Numbered from the stretch's first letter, positions 6,844 through 16,238 are shown. The stretch: DNA of 64,000 nucleotides from Streptomyces violaceusniger Tu 4113 (GCF_000147815.2 NC_015957.1:4650001-4714000); one strand, 5' to 3'. Notes: generated by a model from the letters alone, not told the origin. Numbers and translations: made by a program.

Positions 6844-8261
6844 GGGAAGCTGACCGACCGGGACTTCTTCCACTCCTCGTGCTCCAGGTCCTTGGCCTCG
6901 GTGCCGTCCCCGTACAGGTCGGCCGAGCCGCTGTCGGTGATGACCTGGGCGCGGGCGCCGGGGGCCGTGAGGTCGGGCACGTCCACCACGATCTCCCAGC
7001 CGCCCGGGTCGGCCGTCGGCAGGTCGAGCCGCTTGACCGGCTGGTGTCCGGCGACGCCGTCCCAGGAGTAGAGCGCGTACGGGGCGCTGTTGTCCTCGGC
7101 CGCCCAGGAACCCGCCACGATCAGGTACTGGCCCTTGTCGTTGCGGCGGATGTCGCGCACGCTCAGGCCCCCGAGGTCGAGGGTGATCGGATCGCCGAAG
7201 GTGGCGTGGGTGTCCTTGTCGCTGCCGGACCGGGCCAGCTCGTCGGCATTGGTGACCGGGACCAGCAGCGCCTTGCCGCCGTCGGCGGGCGGCACCAGCG
7301 GCGCCCGGAAGCCGATGTACGCGGTGGAGCCGGAGCCGGGCGCGAACTCCAGGCCCTCGACGTTGAATCCGTCGATCTGCTTGGGCACCTGGCCGTCCGC
7401 GGTGCCCTTGGCGAAGCCGAGCCGGTCGCCGTTGGCCTTGTCCCAGTCCACCAGGTCCTCGCGCAGGCCCTGGTACGAGCCGCCGACCTCGAGCTCGGTG
7501 TCGGCGCCCGAACCGGAGACGGTGGTGGTGAAGAGGGTGAAGCGGTCCTCCTTCGGCTCACCGTCCTTGTTGTTGCCCAGCGAGCCGGTCCAGTAGATGG
7601 TGTCGCCGACGCGGGCCGCGGCCTCGATGTCGATCTCCTTGTCGACACCGAGGTCGGAGCTGACGTCCCAGGTGCGCACCGGCGCGCCGGAGGAGTCGCG
7701 GCGGTACAGCCGCAGGACGTTGGACTCGTCGTCGGCGACGACCATGTAGCCGTCGCCGACGTCCACGGCGGCGGAGGAGTCGCTGGAGCCGGTGAGGTAG
7801 CGGGTGTCGGCGGCGTTGCCCACGGTACCGGAGGCCGCGTAGTGCAGGGTGGTGGTGGCGCTCTTGCCGCCGAGGCCGTTCACCTTGAGGGTGAGGTCGG
7901 TGTAGCCCTTGCCGCGCGCCTGTACGGCCACCTCGCGGGTGGCGCCGGTGCCGGTCACCGTGACGTCCCCGGTCTCGGCGACCGAGCCGTGGGTGGTGGC
8001 GGTCGCGGACACGGTGAGCGCGTCCGCGTCGGCGCCGCTCTGGCCGACCTTCACGGTCACCGTCGGGTCGCCGGTGGCGCCGACGGCGCCGGACAGGTAC
8101 GAGGTGGCCGGTTTGATGGTCGGCGTGCCGTAGTCCGCTTTCCCGGCCACCGCGGAGGCCGGGAGCGCGGACAGCGTGGTGGCGCCGGCCACCAGCACCA
8201 GCGCGGCGGCGTGGACGACCCGGCGGGTACGGCGCGGGGGAGCGGCATGGAACGGGACCAT
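6831..8261 (-). CDS. Secreted DUF3616 protein, predicted beta-propeller
   Basis: 476 residues from the ATG ending at 8261, preceded by GAAGGG; upstream in-frame codons are ignored because this start gives a clean signal peptide (RRTRR, hydrophobic core, ASA cut near residue 38). After an about 100-residue Thr/Ala-rich spacer comes a DUF3616-type region: GYMVVADDESNVLRLYRR, KEIDIEAAARVGDTIYWTGS, DGFNVEGLEFAPG and YIGFRAPL. These repeat strands look like a propeller that could bind or cleave a phosphorylated or sugar ligand, but the family has no established activity. Exported. Its 3' end lies in an 8-base tandem repeat. Confidence 0.8.
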   Translation of the reverse strand: MVPFHAAPPRRTRRVVHAAALVLVAGATTLSALPASAVAGKADYGTPTIKPATSYLSGAVGATGDPTVTVKVGQSGADADALTVSATATTHGSVAETGDVTVTGTGATREVAVQARGKGYTDLTLKVNGLGGKSATTTLHYAASGTVGNAADTRYLTGSSDSSAAVDVGDGYMVVADDESNVLRLYRRDSSGAPVRTWDVSSDLGVDKEIDIEAAARVGDTIYWTGSLGNNKDGEPKEDRFTLFTTTVSGSGADTELEVGGSYQGLREDLVDWDKANGDRLGFAKGTADGQVPKQIDGFNVEGLEFAPGSGSTAYIGFRAPLVPPADGGKALLVPVTNADELARSGSDKDTHATFGDPITLDLGGLSVRDIRRNDKGQYLIVAGSWAAEDNSAPYALYSWDGVAGHQPVKRLDLPTADPGGWEIVVDVPDLTAPGARAQVITDSGSADLYGDGTEAKDLEHEEWKKSRSVSFPLNP

Positions 8262-8397
8262 CGTGAGCAACCCTTCGTCAGCTGCGGGGCCGGTCGGTGG
8301 ACCGGCACACCGCCCTGACGATGGATCATTTACATGGCGGGTGCATGAACGACCCCCGAACACGAACCACTTGCGGCCGAGGAGGGGGCCGTCGCGG

Positions 8398-9678
8398 TCA
8401 GCAGACGCCGTCGCCCGGCTTCGGGTTCCCGAGCCCGAAGAGCGGCCGCAGCTTCAGCCCGGCCCAGGTGCCGAGGAGGGCGAAGCCGCCCCAGACCCAG
8501 CCGTGCAGGCTGCCGGACGCGATGCCCGCGAGGTAGGCGCCGATGTTGCAGCCGCCCGCCAGCCGGGCACCGATGCCCATCAGCACCCCGCCGAGCACCG
8601 CCGCGGTCGCCGTCCGCCACGGCACGCCGCGGTGCAGGGTCCAGGTGCCGCCGAGCGCCGCGGCGACGGCCGCGCCGATCATGATGCCGATGTCGGTGAG
8701 ACTGGTCTTGTCGGCGAGCACCGGACCGGCGAGCATCTCCTTGTTTCCGGGCTGCTGCCACCAGCTCCAGCTCTCCGGGTGGCCGCCGAGCGCTCGCACC
8801 AGCTCCGATCCCCACAGGCTGAAGGCACTGGTGACGCCCCAGGCGCCGCCCGAGACGAGCAGCACCCCGGCGCCCAGCACGGCCAGCGCCAGAGCGCCGA
8901 CCGCCAGCGGCCAGGAGCCGCGCAGGACACGGGCGGCGGCACCGCGCGCGGAGGGCACCGGACCGATCGGCGGCGGGTTGCGGCGGGCCTGGACGCTACG
9001 GCTGATCAGGACGATGGCGGCGAGCACGAGGATCGTCACCGCCCAGGAGCCGAACCAGCCGATATGGTCCGCCATGACGACCGGCTCCAGCGACGGCAGG
9101 TCCTTCCACAGGTCGAACTGCCAGGCGGCCAGGGTCGCACCGCCGATGAAGCCGCCGAGCGTGAGCACGATCGACGACTGCCCCGAGCCGACCGCGAAGA
9201 GGGTGCCGGAGGCGCAGGCCCCACCGAGCTGCATACCGACGGCGAAGACGAACGAGCCGATCAGCAGCCCGAAGCCCAGCGGTCCGCCCGAGGGCGCCGG
9301 TACGGACCCGAACAGCCCGGTCTTCGTGCCGATGAGCAGGGCGAACAGCGTGGCCGTGGTGCCCAGCAGCAGGGTGTGGGCGCGCAGGCCGGTGCCGTTG
9401 CCGACGGCGACCAGTTGCCGCCAGGCGGAGGTGAAGCCGAAGCGGGAGTGGAAGAGGGCGATTCCCAGGGCGAGGCCGAGCAGCAGCAGGACGCCGGGCT
9501 TGGCCCCGTGGGCGGACCACACATACGCGGTCAGCGCCGCGCCGAGCAGCCCGGACACGGCGAGCGGCACCCGGCGCACCGGCGGCGCGGCGGGCGCCTC
9601 CGGCCGGGGCACGGAGGTGGGTGAGGGGGACAGCAGCGCGGCGGGCTTCGCTGCCTCGGCGGGCGGGGCGGTGGTCAC
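8398..9678 (-). CDS. YeeE/YedE family sulfur-compound transporter
   Basis: 426 residues starting at a GTG with GGAG eight bases before it. About ten hydrophobic segments. Two short Cys motifs typical of the family are present: GGACASGTLFAVG in the first half and GGCNIGAYLAG near the end, so both repeats of the fused YeeE/YedE fold are intact. Characterised members (TsuA) move thiosulfate across the inner membrane using Cys relay residues. No TusA-like sulfur carrier gene is next to it. A small leader peptide gene lies 112 bases upstream, pointing to control by sulfur or cysteine supply. Confidence 0.87.
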   Translation of the reverse strand: MTTAPPAEAAKPAALLSPSPTSVPRPEAPAAPPVRRVPLAVSGLLGAALTAYVWSAHGAKPGVLLLLGLALGIALFHSRFGFTSAWRQLVAVGNGTGLRAHTLLLGTTATLFALLIGTKTGLFGSVPAPSGGPLGFGLLIGSFVFAVGMQLGGACASGTLFAVGSGQSSIVLTLGGFIGGATLAAWQFDLWKDLPSLEPVVMADHIGWFGSWAVTILVLAAIVLISRSVQARRNPPPIGPVPSARGAAARVLRGSWPLAVGALALAVLGAGVLLVSGGAWGVTSAFSLWGSELVRALGGHPESWSWWQQPGNKEMLAGPVLADKTSLTDIGIMIGAAVAAALGGTWTLHRGVPWRTATAAVLGGVLMGIGARLAGGCNIGAYLAGIASGSLHGWVWGGFALLGTWAGLKLRPLFGLGNPKPGDGVC

Positions 9679-9790
9679 GTGCGGACTCCGGAGACGTTCG
9701 AATGGGGGGCATCACGCTGGGCGGGAGGGCCCGGCCGGGCGGCGCGGCGCCGGGTGGCGGCGCGCGGTGGGGAAACCGGCTGGTTCCGGC

Positions 9791-9874
9791 TCAGCGGCGA
9801 CAGAGGCCGTCGTCGACGCACCACGCCGAGTTCGCGAACAGCGCGAGACGCAGCGGACGGGCGGGTGCGGACAT
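9791..9874 (-). CDS. Short leader peptide upstream of sulfur transporter gene
   Basis: 27-codon frame beginning ATG at 9874 and ending TGA at 9791: MSAPARPLRLALFANSAWCV then DDGLCRR. The Arg-rich start, small-residue centre and terminal Cys-Arg resemble the actinobacterial leader peptides commonly found before sulfur-assimilation genes, although the His-Asp part of the usual pattern is not there. Two Cys codons fall near the end, as expected if ribosome stalling at low cysteine controls the downstream gene. The 112 bases between it and the transporter start are GC-rich and can fold. Confidence 0.6.
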   Translation of the reverse strand: MSAPARPLRLALFANSAWCVDDGLCRR

Positions 9875-9964
9875 GGAAACGAGGATATGGTCCGGATTTC
9901 ATAAACTGGACCCTGATCTCACCATGTGATCTGTGGAGTCAGCCACAGACGGATCCCGGGACGG

Positions 9965-10552
9965 TCAGTGCCCGGCCGGTGCCACATGTGCGCGCTCTCC
10001 CTGCGCGCCGAACAGGGTGAGCACCTCCGCGGGCCGACCGTCGGCACTGCCGATCCAGTGCGGTATGCGGGTGTCGAACTCCGCCGCCTCGCCGGCTCCG
10101 AGCCGGAACTCCCGCTCGCCCAGCACAAACCTGACGTGGCCGTCGAGGACGTAGAACCACTCGTATCCCTCGTGGGTCTGCAGCTTGATCGTGGGTGACC
10201 GGTCGGCGGGCGGATAGATCACCTTGTACGCCTGGACACCGCCGGCCCGCCTGGTCAGCGGCACCATCACCAGCCCGGATCGCCGCACCGGACGCAAGTG
10301 GATACGCGGGTCGCCGGTGGGCGGCGCCGCGACGAGATCGTCGAGCGGGACGCCGTGCGCCCGGGCCAGGGGCAGCAACTGCTCAAGGGTGGGGCGGAGC
10401 TTGCCGTTCTCGAGCCGGGACAGGGTGCTCGCCGTGAGGCCGGTCTCGTCCGCCAGCGCCGCCAGCGTGGCGCTCCGCGCCCGGCGCAGGGCACGCAGCC
10501 GCGGCCCGACTCCGGCCAGAACGTCTTCCGCGGGGTTGCCTGGGTTGTCCAT
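9965..10552 (-). CDS. XRE-family regulator with C-terminal cupin domain
   Basis: 195 residues from the ATG ending at 10552 (GGGGG just upstream); the frame is open further up but lacks a domain. The helix-turn-helix is at about 12-68 (GLTASTLSRLENGKLRPT). The cupin at about 115-185 carries HEGYEWFYVLDGHVRFVLGE and FDTRIPHWIG with metal-ligand-like His residues. This architecture is that of small-molecule-sensing repressors. It is transcribed away from the methyltransferase gene, 133 bases apart, and probably controls it. Confidence 0.88.
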   Translation of the reverse strand: MDNPGNPAEDVLAGVGPRLRALRRARSATLAALADETGLTASTLSRLENGKLRPTLEQLLPLARAHGVPLDDLVAAPPTGDPRIHLRPVRRSGLVMVPLTRRAGGVQAYKVIYPPADRSPTIKLQTHEGYEWFYVLDGHVRFVLGEREFRLGAGEAAEFDTRIPHWIGSADGRPAEVLTLFGAQGERAHVAPAGH

Positions 10553-10685
10553 CCCCCGATGATGCGGATCCGCAACTTTTCTTGCAAGAGCGAAATGGCG
10601 GCGTCGAGGCTGTCGGTACATCACCGGCGTCGAAGGCGCGTATCGGATCACGCTCGGCACGCCGGCCGACGAAGGGGCGACTCAG

Positions 10686-11375
10686 ATGGATTCCACGCAA
10701 GGCCGACGACCCACTGCCCACGCCGGGGATCAGGGCACGGCGGACGCGGACGCCGAGCAGTTCTGGGAGCGGCACTACGGCACCCGGCGTGCCTGGCCCG
10801 CACATGTCAACCCGCTGCTCGCCGAGACCGCCGCGCCGCTGCGCCCCGGCGCCGCCCTGGATCTGGGCTGCGGCCCCGGCGGCGACGCCATCTGGCTGGC
10901 CCAGCAGGGCTGGCACGTCACCGCCGTGGACATCTCCACCACGGCCGTCGAACGGGTGCGGGAGCGCGCCCGCGATCTCGGCGTCGCGGACCGGGTCGTC
11001 ACCGAACAGCACGATCTGGCCAGCAGCTTCCCGGCCGGCCAGTTCGATCTGGTCTCCGCCCAGTACTTCCACACCCCGTTCTCGTTGTCCCGCGGCCGAG
11101 TCCTGCGCACCGCCGCAGGGGCGCTGCGCCCTGACGGTCTCCTGCTGATCGTCGACCACGGCTCCACCGCACCCTGGTCGTGGAACCAGGACCCCGACAT
11201 CCACTACCCCACGCCCACCGAGATCGCCGCCGAACTCGAGCTCGACCCCGCGCACTGGTCCGTGCGGCGCGCCGAGATGCCCCGCCGCCGGGCCACCGGA
11301 CCCGCTGGTGAGACCGCCACCGTCATCGACAACGTCCTGCTCGTCCAGCGGCGCGACCCCCCAATGACCGCCTGA
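10686..11375 (+). CDS. Class I SAM-dependent methyltransferase
   Basis: 229 residues. SAM-binding motif I is ALDLGCGPGGDA (57-68), followed by VTAVDIS (acidic loop) and a motif-IV-like FDLVSAQYFHTPF. Length and the WNQDPDIHYPTP segment match small-molecule methyltransferases often annotated as tellurite/thiopurine-like detoxifiers. GAAGGGG precedes the ATG. Substrate not determinable. The divergent XRE-cupin gene suggests induction by a small compound. Confidence 0.85.
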   Translation: MDSTQGRRPTAHAGDQGTADADAEQFWERHYGTRRAWPAHVNPLLAETAAPLRPGAALDLGCGPGGDAIWLAQQGWHVTAVDISTTAVERVRERARDLGVADRVVTEQHDLASSFPAGQFDLVSAQYFHTPFSLSRGRVLRTAAGALRPDGLLLIVDHGSTAPWSWNQDPDIHYPTPTEIAAELELDPAHWSVRRAEMPRRRATGPAGETATVIDNVLLVQRRDPPMTA

Positions 11376-11409
11376 ACCAACCGACTTCACGACGCAGGGG
11401 AGCGACTCG

Positions 11410-11919
11410 ATGCAAGGAGACAGTGCCCAGCCATCCCGGATCCGGGCGAGGGAAACCGGCCCTCCGACGACCGGCCCCGATGAGAAGGCCACCCTGCGGG
11501 GCTTCCTCGACCATCTGCGGAACTCGGTCGCGGACAAGGTCGCGGGCGTACCGGAACCGCAAGTCCGAACGGGCGGAGTGCCCTCGGGCACCAGCCTTCT
11601 CGGGCTGCTCAAGCATCTGGCGTTCGTCGAGCGGTTCTCCTTCCTCGGTGAGGACGCCGGTGACTGGCCCGCGACCATGCGGCCGTCCGCGCAGGACACC
11701 GTCGACGGCGTGCTCGCCGACTACCGCGAGACCGTCGAGCGCGCGAACCGGGTCATCGACGCCTGCCCCGATCTGGCGCTCCCCGCTCCGCGAGCCCCGC
11801 GCCGGGGTTCGGCACCGTCGATGCGCTGGGTCCTGGTGCACATGATCGAGGAGACCGGCCGGCACGCCGGCCACGCCGACATCCTCCGCGAGCGGATCGA
11901 CGGATCCACCGGCCGCTGA
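11410..11919 (+). CDS. DinB/DUF664 family protein (putative mycothiol-dependent enzyme)
   Basis: 169 residues in a four-helix DinB fold. The three predicted metal-binding His are visible: LLKHLAFVER in helix 2 and the pair in VHMIEETGRHAGHADILRE near the end. DUF664 proteins of actinobacteria include mycothiol S-transferases that conjugate electrophiles. It follows the methyltransferase gene by 34 bases in the same direction, so the two are probably cotranscribed and may both act on a reactive compound. Confidence 0.83.
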   Translation: MQGDSAQPSRIRARETGPPTTGPDEKATLRGFLDHLRNSVADKVAGVPEPQVRTGGVPSGTSLLGLLKHLAFVERFSFLGEDAGDWPATMRPSAQDTVDGVLADYRETVERANRVIDACPDLALPAPRAPRRGSAPSMRWVLVHMIEETGRHAGHADILRERIDGSTGR

Positions 11920-11948
11920 CACCCGCTACCGCGCGGGCGGCGCCGGTG

Positions 11949-12710
11949 TCAGCCGTCGTCGCCCCGCTCGGCGGTATCCGCCAGGCCGACGTACATCGAG
12001 TGGTGGAGCTCCGCGACATGGTCCCGGAGGAGGCCGGCCGCCACGGTGGCGCGCTGCGCGCCGAGCGCGGCCCGGATGGCCCTGTGCTGCTCGTTGCTGC
12101 TGCGGAGGTAGCCCATCGGGTACGGCAGGAAGTACGCGTACAGCTCTCCGGTGACCCGCTGGTACATCCCCAGGGCGGCGGACAGCCCGGCGCCCTCCGC
12201 GAGGGCCAGATGGAACCGCTGGTCGCTGGCGTGGAACTCGGCCCAGCTCTCGGCCGCGTCCATCTCCCGGATACACTGATCGAGCCGGTCGAGCCCGTCC
12301 CGATCGAGCCGCTCGGCGGCCAGATGCGCGAAACCGGCCTCCAGCACGATGCGCTCGTCGATCAGCCGGTGGACCCGTTCGCTGTCCTCCCGGTACGCGG
12401 CGACCTGCGCCACGGTGCGGCGGCGGGGCCGCTCCGCGATGAAGGTGCCGCCCGTGCGCCCCGGGCGCCGCTCGACCACGCCTTCGCGCTCCAGGGTGCC
12501 GAAGGCCCGGCGGACGGTGATCTCGCCGACCCCGAGCGCCGCCGCCGTGGCCTGGACATTGGGCAGCCGCTCACCGGGCGCCAGCAGGCCCAGGTCGACC
12601 GCCAGGGAGATCCGGGCCCGAACGGTGTCGACGGCGCTGGTGCGGCGGATCGCGGCGAGGGCGCTGCTGGTCAGGGCGCTCGGTGCGCCGGACGGTTCCT
12701 GGATCGCCAT
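11949..12710 (-). CDS. GntR family regulator, FCD subfamily
   Basis: 253 residues from the ATG ending at 12710; a GTG 33 bases upstream with GAAGG before it is an equally possible start. The winged helix (about 30-90) has the GntR signature LGLLAPGERLP and GVGEITVRRAFGTLEREGVV. The FCD ligand-binding helical bundle follows, with metal-ligand residues suggested by RFHLALAEGAG and LLRDHVAELHHS. It is divergent from the nitrilase-permease operon, which it probably represses; FCD regulators usually sense carboxylic acids or amino acid derivatives. Confidence 0.87.
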   Translation of the reverse strand: MAIQEPSGAPSALTSSALAAIRRTSAVDTVRARISLAVDLGLLAPGERLPNVQATAAALGVGEITVRRAFGTLEREGVVERRPGRTGGTFIAERPRRRTVAQVAAYREDSERVHRLIDERIVLEAGFAHLAAERLDRDGLDRLDQCIREMDAAESWAEFHASDQRFHLALAEGAGLSAALGMYQRVTGELYAYFLPYPMGYLRSSNEQHRAIRAALGAQRATVAAGLLRDHVAELHHSMYVGLADTAERGDDG

Positions 12711-12861
12711 GCCCTCAGAGTAGGGGGCTCGGGGCCGCCCCACGGCCTTCTTGCAGGGGCCGCCGCTTTGCGTAACCGTGACCTCCGGGGGTTTACCTGA
12801 TCAAAGTGAGCATGTTTTCATGGCTCGCATTCACCCCTGGACGCCCACTCCAAAGGCACTG

Positions 12862-13665
12862 ATGAAGATCTCCGGACTGCAGACGGCGGGAACGCCCGGC
12901 GACGTCGGCGCCAACCTCCACGAACTGGACGCGGCCTGCCGCCGGGCCCGTGCCGAAGGCGCCGAACTTCTGATCACCACCGAGCTGTTCGTGACCGGCT
13001 ACGACATCGGCGACGCCGTCCGGGACCTGGCCCGCACCGACCTGCTGTCACCGGCCCGGGAAATCGCCACCTCCCATGGCATCGCGCTCGTCCTCGGAGC
13101 GCCCGAGTACGACTCCGGCGCCTGCTACAACAGTGCCTTCTTCATCGACCCGGCCGGAGCGGTCCTCGCCCGGCACCGCAAGAACCATCTCTTCGGCGAA
13201 CTCGACCGCAGGTACTTCACCCCCGGCGACCGGCCCGCTCCCGTCATCGACTACGAGGGCGTCCGCATCGCGATGCTGATCTGCTACGACGTGGAGTTCC
13301 CCGAGAACGTGCGGGCCGCCGCCCTCGCCGGTGCGGATCTCGTCGCGGTCCCGACCGCCCAGATGCAACCGTACGAGTTCATCGCCGAGCACCTGCTGAG
13401 GGTGCGCGCCTGGGAAAACCAGATCTACATCGCCTACGTCAACCATGACGGCGACGAGGGTTCACTGCGCTACGTCGGCCGCAGCTCCATCGTGAGCCCG
13501 TCGGCGACCGTGCTGGACAGCGCCGAACACGGCAACCGGCTGCTCTTCGCGACCGTGGACCCACACACGGTCCGGCAAGCGCGCAAGGCCAATCCGTACC
13601 TGGCCGACCTCCGGCCAGACCTCTTCACCCCGTCCGCCCGCGCCACCAAGGACCCGTCATGCTGA
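12862..13665 (+). CDS. Carbon-nitrogen hydrolase (nitrilase superfamily amidase)
   Basis: 267 residues from the ATG at 12862, which has AAAGG six bases upstream; an ATG at 12820 would add a tail with no family match. The catalytic triad is visible: Glu41 in TTELFVTGY, Lys107 in RHRKNHLFGE and Cys141 in LICYDVEFPEN. Members of this branch hydrolyse aliphatic or amino-acid amides rather than nitriles. It overlaps the following permease gene by seven bases, so an imported amide or amino-acid derivative is the likely substrate. Cytoplasmic. Confidence 0.88.
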   Translation: MKISGLQTAGTPGDVGANLHELDAACRRARAEGAELLITTELFVTGYDIGDAVRDLARTDLLSPAREIATSHGIALVLGAPEYDSGACYNSAFFIDPAGAVLARHRKNHLFGELDRRYFTPGDRPAPVIDYEGVRIAMLICYDVEFPENVRAAALAGADLVAVPTAQMQPYEFIAEHLLRVRAWENQIYIAYVNHDGDEGSLRYVGRSSIVSPSATVLDSAEHGNRLLFATVDPHTVRQARKANPYLADLRPDLFTPSARATKDPSC

Positions 13666-15098
13666 CCGACTCCGACGCGCACGCGTCCTCCACCCGGCAA
13701 CCGGCACAAGCGAATCTGTCGGGGCGGCTCGGCACCGGTGCCATCGTCTTCATGGTGATCGCCGCCGCCGCGCCCCTGACGGTGGTCGGCGGCAATGTCC
13801 CGCTCGCCATCGCGGGCGGCCCCGGCGCCGGAGCCCCCGTCGGCTTCGCCCTCGCCTCGCTGGTCCTGCTGGTCTTCGCGGTCGGCTTCGTCACCATGAC
13901 GCCCCACGTTCCGCAGGCCGGCGCCTTCTACGCCTACGCCACCCGTGGCCTGGGGGACCGCGTCGGAGTGGGCACGGCCGCCGTCGCGCTGGTCGCGTAC
14001 ACGGCGATCCAGGTCGGCGTCTACGGCTACCTGGGCTGGGCCGTCAACGATGTCCTGCACACCTTCGGCGGGCCCACTCTGCCCTGGTGGGTGTGGGCGC
14101 TCGCGGCCCTGGGCATCGTGGCCCTCCTCGGCTACCGCCATATCGACCTCAGCTCCAAGGTCCTCGGTGTGGCACTCGTCCTGGAGATCGTGGTGGTCCT
14201 CGTCCTGGACGCGGGGATCTTCGCCCGGGGCGGCGCCCACGGTGTCAACGTCGAGTCGTTCACCCCGCATGCGGCGTTCTCCGGACCGCTGGGCGTGGCC
14301 GTGCTGTTCGCGATCACCGGATTCATCGGTTTCGAGGCCACCGCCGTCTTCCGGGACGAGGCCCGCGACCCGGAGCGGACCATCCCCCGGGCCACCTACC
14401 TCGCCGTCCTGATCATCGGCGGCTTCTACACGCTGTCCTGCTGGGCGCTGGTCCTGGCGGCGGGCACCGATGACGCCCCGGCCGTGGCCCAGAAGACCCT
14501 GGACAGCCAGGGCAACATGCTCATGGACACCGCCCAGGCCTACGTCGGCACCGCCCTGCGGGACGTCATGCAGGTACTGCTGCTCAGCAGCCTCTTCGCC
14601 TGCGTGCTGTCCTTCCACAACGTCATCGCCCGCTACACCTTCACCCTCGCCCGCCAGGACCTCCTCCCCGCACGGCTGGGCGTCGTCCACCCGCGCCACC
14701 ACTCGCCGTCCGTCTCCTCGGTCGTCCAGACCGCCACCGCGCTGGTCCTGGTCGTCGCCTGCGCCGTCATCGGACTCGATCCGCTGGTGGGTGTCTTCGG
14801 CTCCATGGCGGGGTTGGCGACGGTGGGCATGATCCTGCTCATGCTGATCACGTCCGCCGCCGTGGTCGTCTTCTTCGCGCGCAACGCCCAGCTCGCCGCG
14901 GGCAGGCCCTGGCAGACCCGGATCGCCCCGCTGCTGGCCGTGGCCGGACTGCTGACCGCGCTGTGGCTGGTGTTCTCCAACTTCACCCTCGTCACCGGCG
15001 GTGGTGTGGGCGTGAGCATCGTCCTCGGCGCCATCCCCTTCCTCGCGCTCATCGCCGGCCTGGTCCGAGGGGCTCACGGCCCGCGGGGGCGTGTGTGA
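13659..15098 (+). CDS. APC superfamily amino acid/polyamine permease
   Basis: 479 residues with about twelve hydrophobic segments. The first membrane helix follows NLSGRLGTGAIVFMVIAAAA, the family start, with the conserved GGNVPLAIAGG after it, and FIGFEATAVFRDEARDPERT in helix 6-7 is the APC signature. Gene overlap with the nitrilase indicates coupled translation. Predicted to import an amino acid, amine or amide that the nitrilase then cleaves, under the divergent GntR. Confidence 0.9.
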   Translation: MLTDSDAHASSTRQPAQANLSGRLGTGAIVFMVIAAAAPLTVVGGNVPLAIAGGPGAGAPVGFALASLVLLVFAVGFVTMTPHVPQAGAFYAYATRGLGDRVGVGTAAVALVAYTAIQVGVYGYLGWAVNDVLHTFGGPTLPWWVWALAALGIVALLGYRHIDLSSKVLGVALVLEIVVVLVLDAGIFARGGAHGVNVESFTPHAAFSGPLGVAVLFAITGFIGFEATAVFRDEARDPERTIPRATYLAVLIIGGFYTLSCWALVLAAGTDDAPAVAQKTLDSQGNMLMDTAQAYVGTALRDVMQVLLLSSLFACVLSFHNVIARYTFTLARQDLLPARLGVVHPRHHSPSVSSVVQTATALVLVVACAVIGLDPLVGVFGSMAGLATVGMILLMLITSAAVVVFFARNAQLAAGRPWQTRIAPLLAVAGLLTALWLVFSNFTLVTGGGVGVSIVLGAIPFLALIAGLVRGAHGPRGRV

Positions 15099-15133
15099 GA
15101 CGCGGGCTCCGCCCGGCCGTGCAGGAGACGCGG

Positions 15134-15165
15134 CTCCGCCCGGCCGTCGTGACGGCCGGGCGGAG
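15134..15165. terminator. Bidirectional stem-loop terminator between permease and AraC genes
   Basis: Perfect inverted repeat 15134-15148 / 15151-15165 (CTCCGCCCGGCCGTC and its complement) between convergent genes. A second copy of GGCTCCGCCCGGCCGT lies just upstream at 15106-15121, a partial duplication. Confidence 0.75.
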
Positions 15166-15167
15166 TG

Positions 15168-16034
15168 TCAGACCGCGGTCCGCTCCACGGGGATCCACAG
15201 CTCCGCGTCCGCCCGCGCCGCGTCCTGCGACAGCCGGGTGCGCAGGATCTCCGGCCCCGGCCTGCTCTGGTACGGGTTGGACGGGAACCACTGGGTGAAG
15301 ACGTCCCGCCACAGGTGCTGGAGCGCCTGCGGGAACGGTCCGGAGTTCTCGAAGACGGCCCATGTCCCGGCCGGGACGACAAGCTCGTCCAGGTCCTTTG
15401 GGGCGGCGGCTCCGGTCACCACCGCGTGGTAGTAGTCGAGTTCGGTGCCCTCCGCCCGGCTCGGGTCGAGGTTGTCGCTCACGCCCAGGATCCCCTCCGG
15501 CTCCTGATCGGACAGGGCGGTGATCCGCCCGATCGTCTCCTGGCCGATACCCCGGATGAACTCCGCGATCCGCGGATTCACCCCCTCATGGACGAGCGGG
15601 ACCCGGACCTTCTTGCCGACCACATGGAATCGCTCCTTCTCCACGACCCGGTATCGCATGCTGCTGCTCCCTTCGACAATGAGGCGGAAGGACATCCGCG
15701 GTTGGGAGCGCAGTACGGCACCTGCCCGCCGGGCGTCGCCCGGCCCCACACCGTGCATGGCCCGGAACGCCCGCGCGAACGCCTCGCCCGAGCCGTAGCC
15801 GTAGCGCACCGCGATCTCCAGGAGTGTCCGCTCCCCGGCGAGCACCTCGGCCCCCGCGATGGTGAGCCTCCTGCGCCGGATGTACTCCGACAGCGGGATC
15901 CCCGCCAGCGCGGAGAACAGCCGGCGGAAGTGGTACTCCGACGTCACCGCGATCCGCGCCAACTCGGCCGTCTCGATCCGCTGATCGAGACGCGACTCGA
16001 TGTGTTCCAGTGCCTTGTTCAGCCGCTCCAGCAC
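15168..16034 (-). CDS. AraC family regulator with GyrI-like effector domain
   Basis: 288 residues from a GTG. Two AraC helix-turn-helix units lie at about 8-105 (YHFRRLFSALAGIPLSEYIR and LLEIAVRYGYGSGEAFARAF). The second half (about 125-285) is a GyrI/SOUL-like small-molecule domain: RVVEKERFHVVGKKVRVP, GTELDYYHAVVTG and the final ELWIPVER. The arrangement is that of Rob/BmrR-type multidrug-sensing activators. No target is evident beside it; it converges on the permease gene. Confidence 0.88.
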   Translation of the reverse strand: MLERLNKALEHIESRLDQRIETAELARIAVTSEYHFRRLFSALAGIPLSEYIRRRRLTIAGAEVLAGERTLLEIAVRYGYGSGEAFARAFRAMHGVGPGDARRAGAVLRSQPRMSFRLIVEGSSSMRYRVVEKERFHVVGKKVRVPLVHEGVNPRIAEFIRGIGQETIGRITALSDQEPEGILGVSDNLDPSRAEGTELDYYHAVVTGAAAPKDLDELVVPAGTWAVFENSGPFPQALQHLWRDVFTQWFPSNPYQSRPGPEILRTRLSQDAARADAELWIPVERTAV

Positions 16035-16238
16035 CTCGGTCTCCTTCCCCGACGCCCCTCACGTTAGGAAGTCCGCACGTCGCGGGACCCGACATTCTGT
16101 GCCCGCTCCGGTCGGGTGTGCGGGATCGCCCTGTACGCCCGTTCGGTCACCGTTTCATCACAACGGTCACCCGGCTCTCCCGCCCCGCCGCCCCGGCGCC
16201 GCATGATGCACCCCACCATCGACGCCCCTGGGAGACAT

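Noticed and set aside
12772..12796. GTAACC...GGTTTAC as the GntR operator
   Set aside because: Arms match only imperfectly, with no second copy, so it is not reported as a site.
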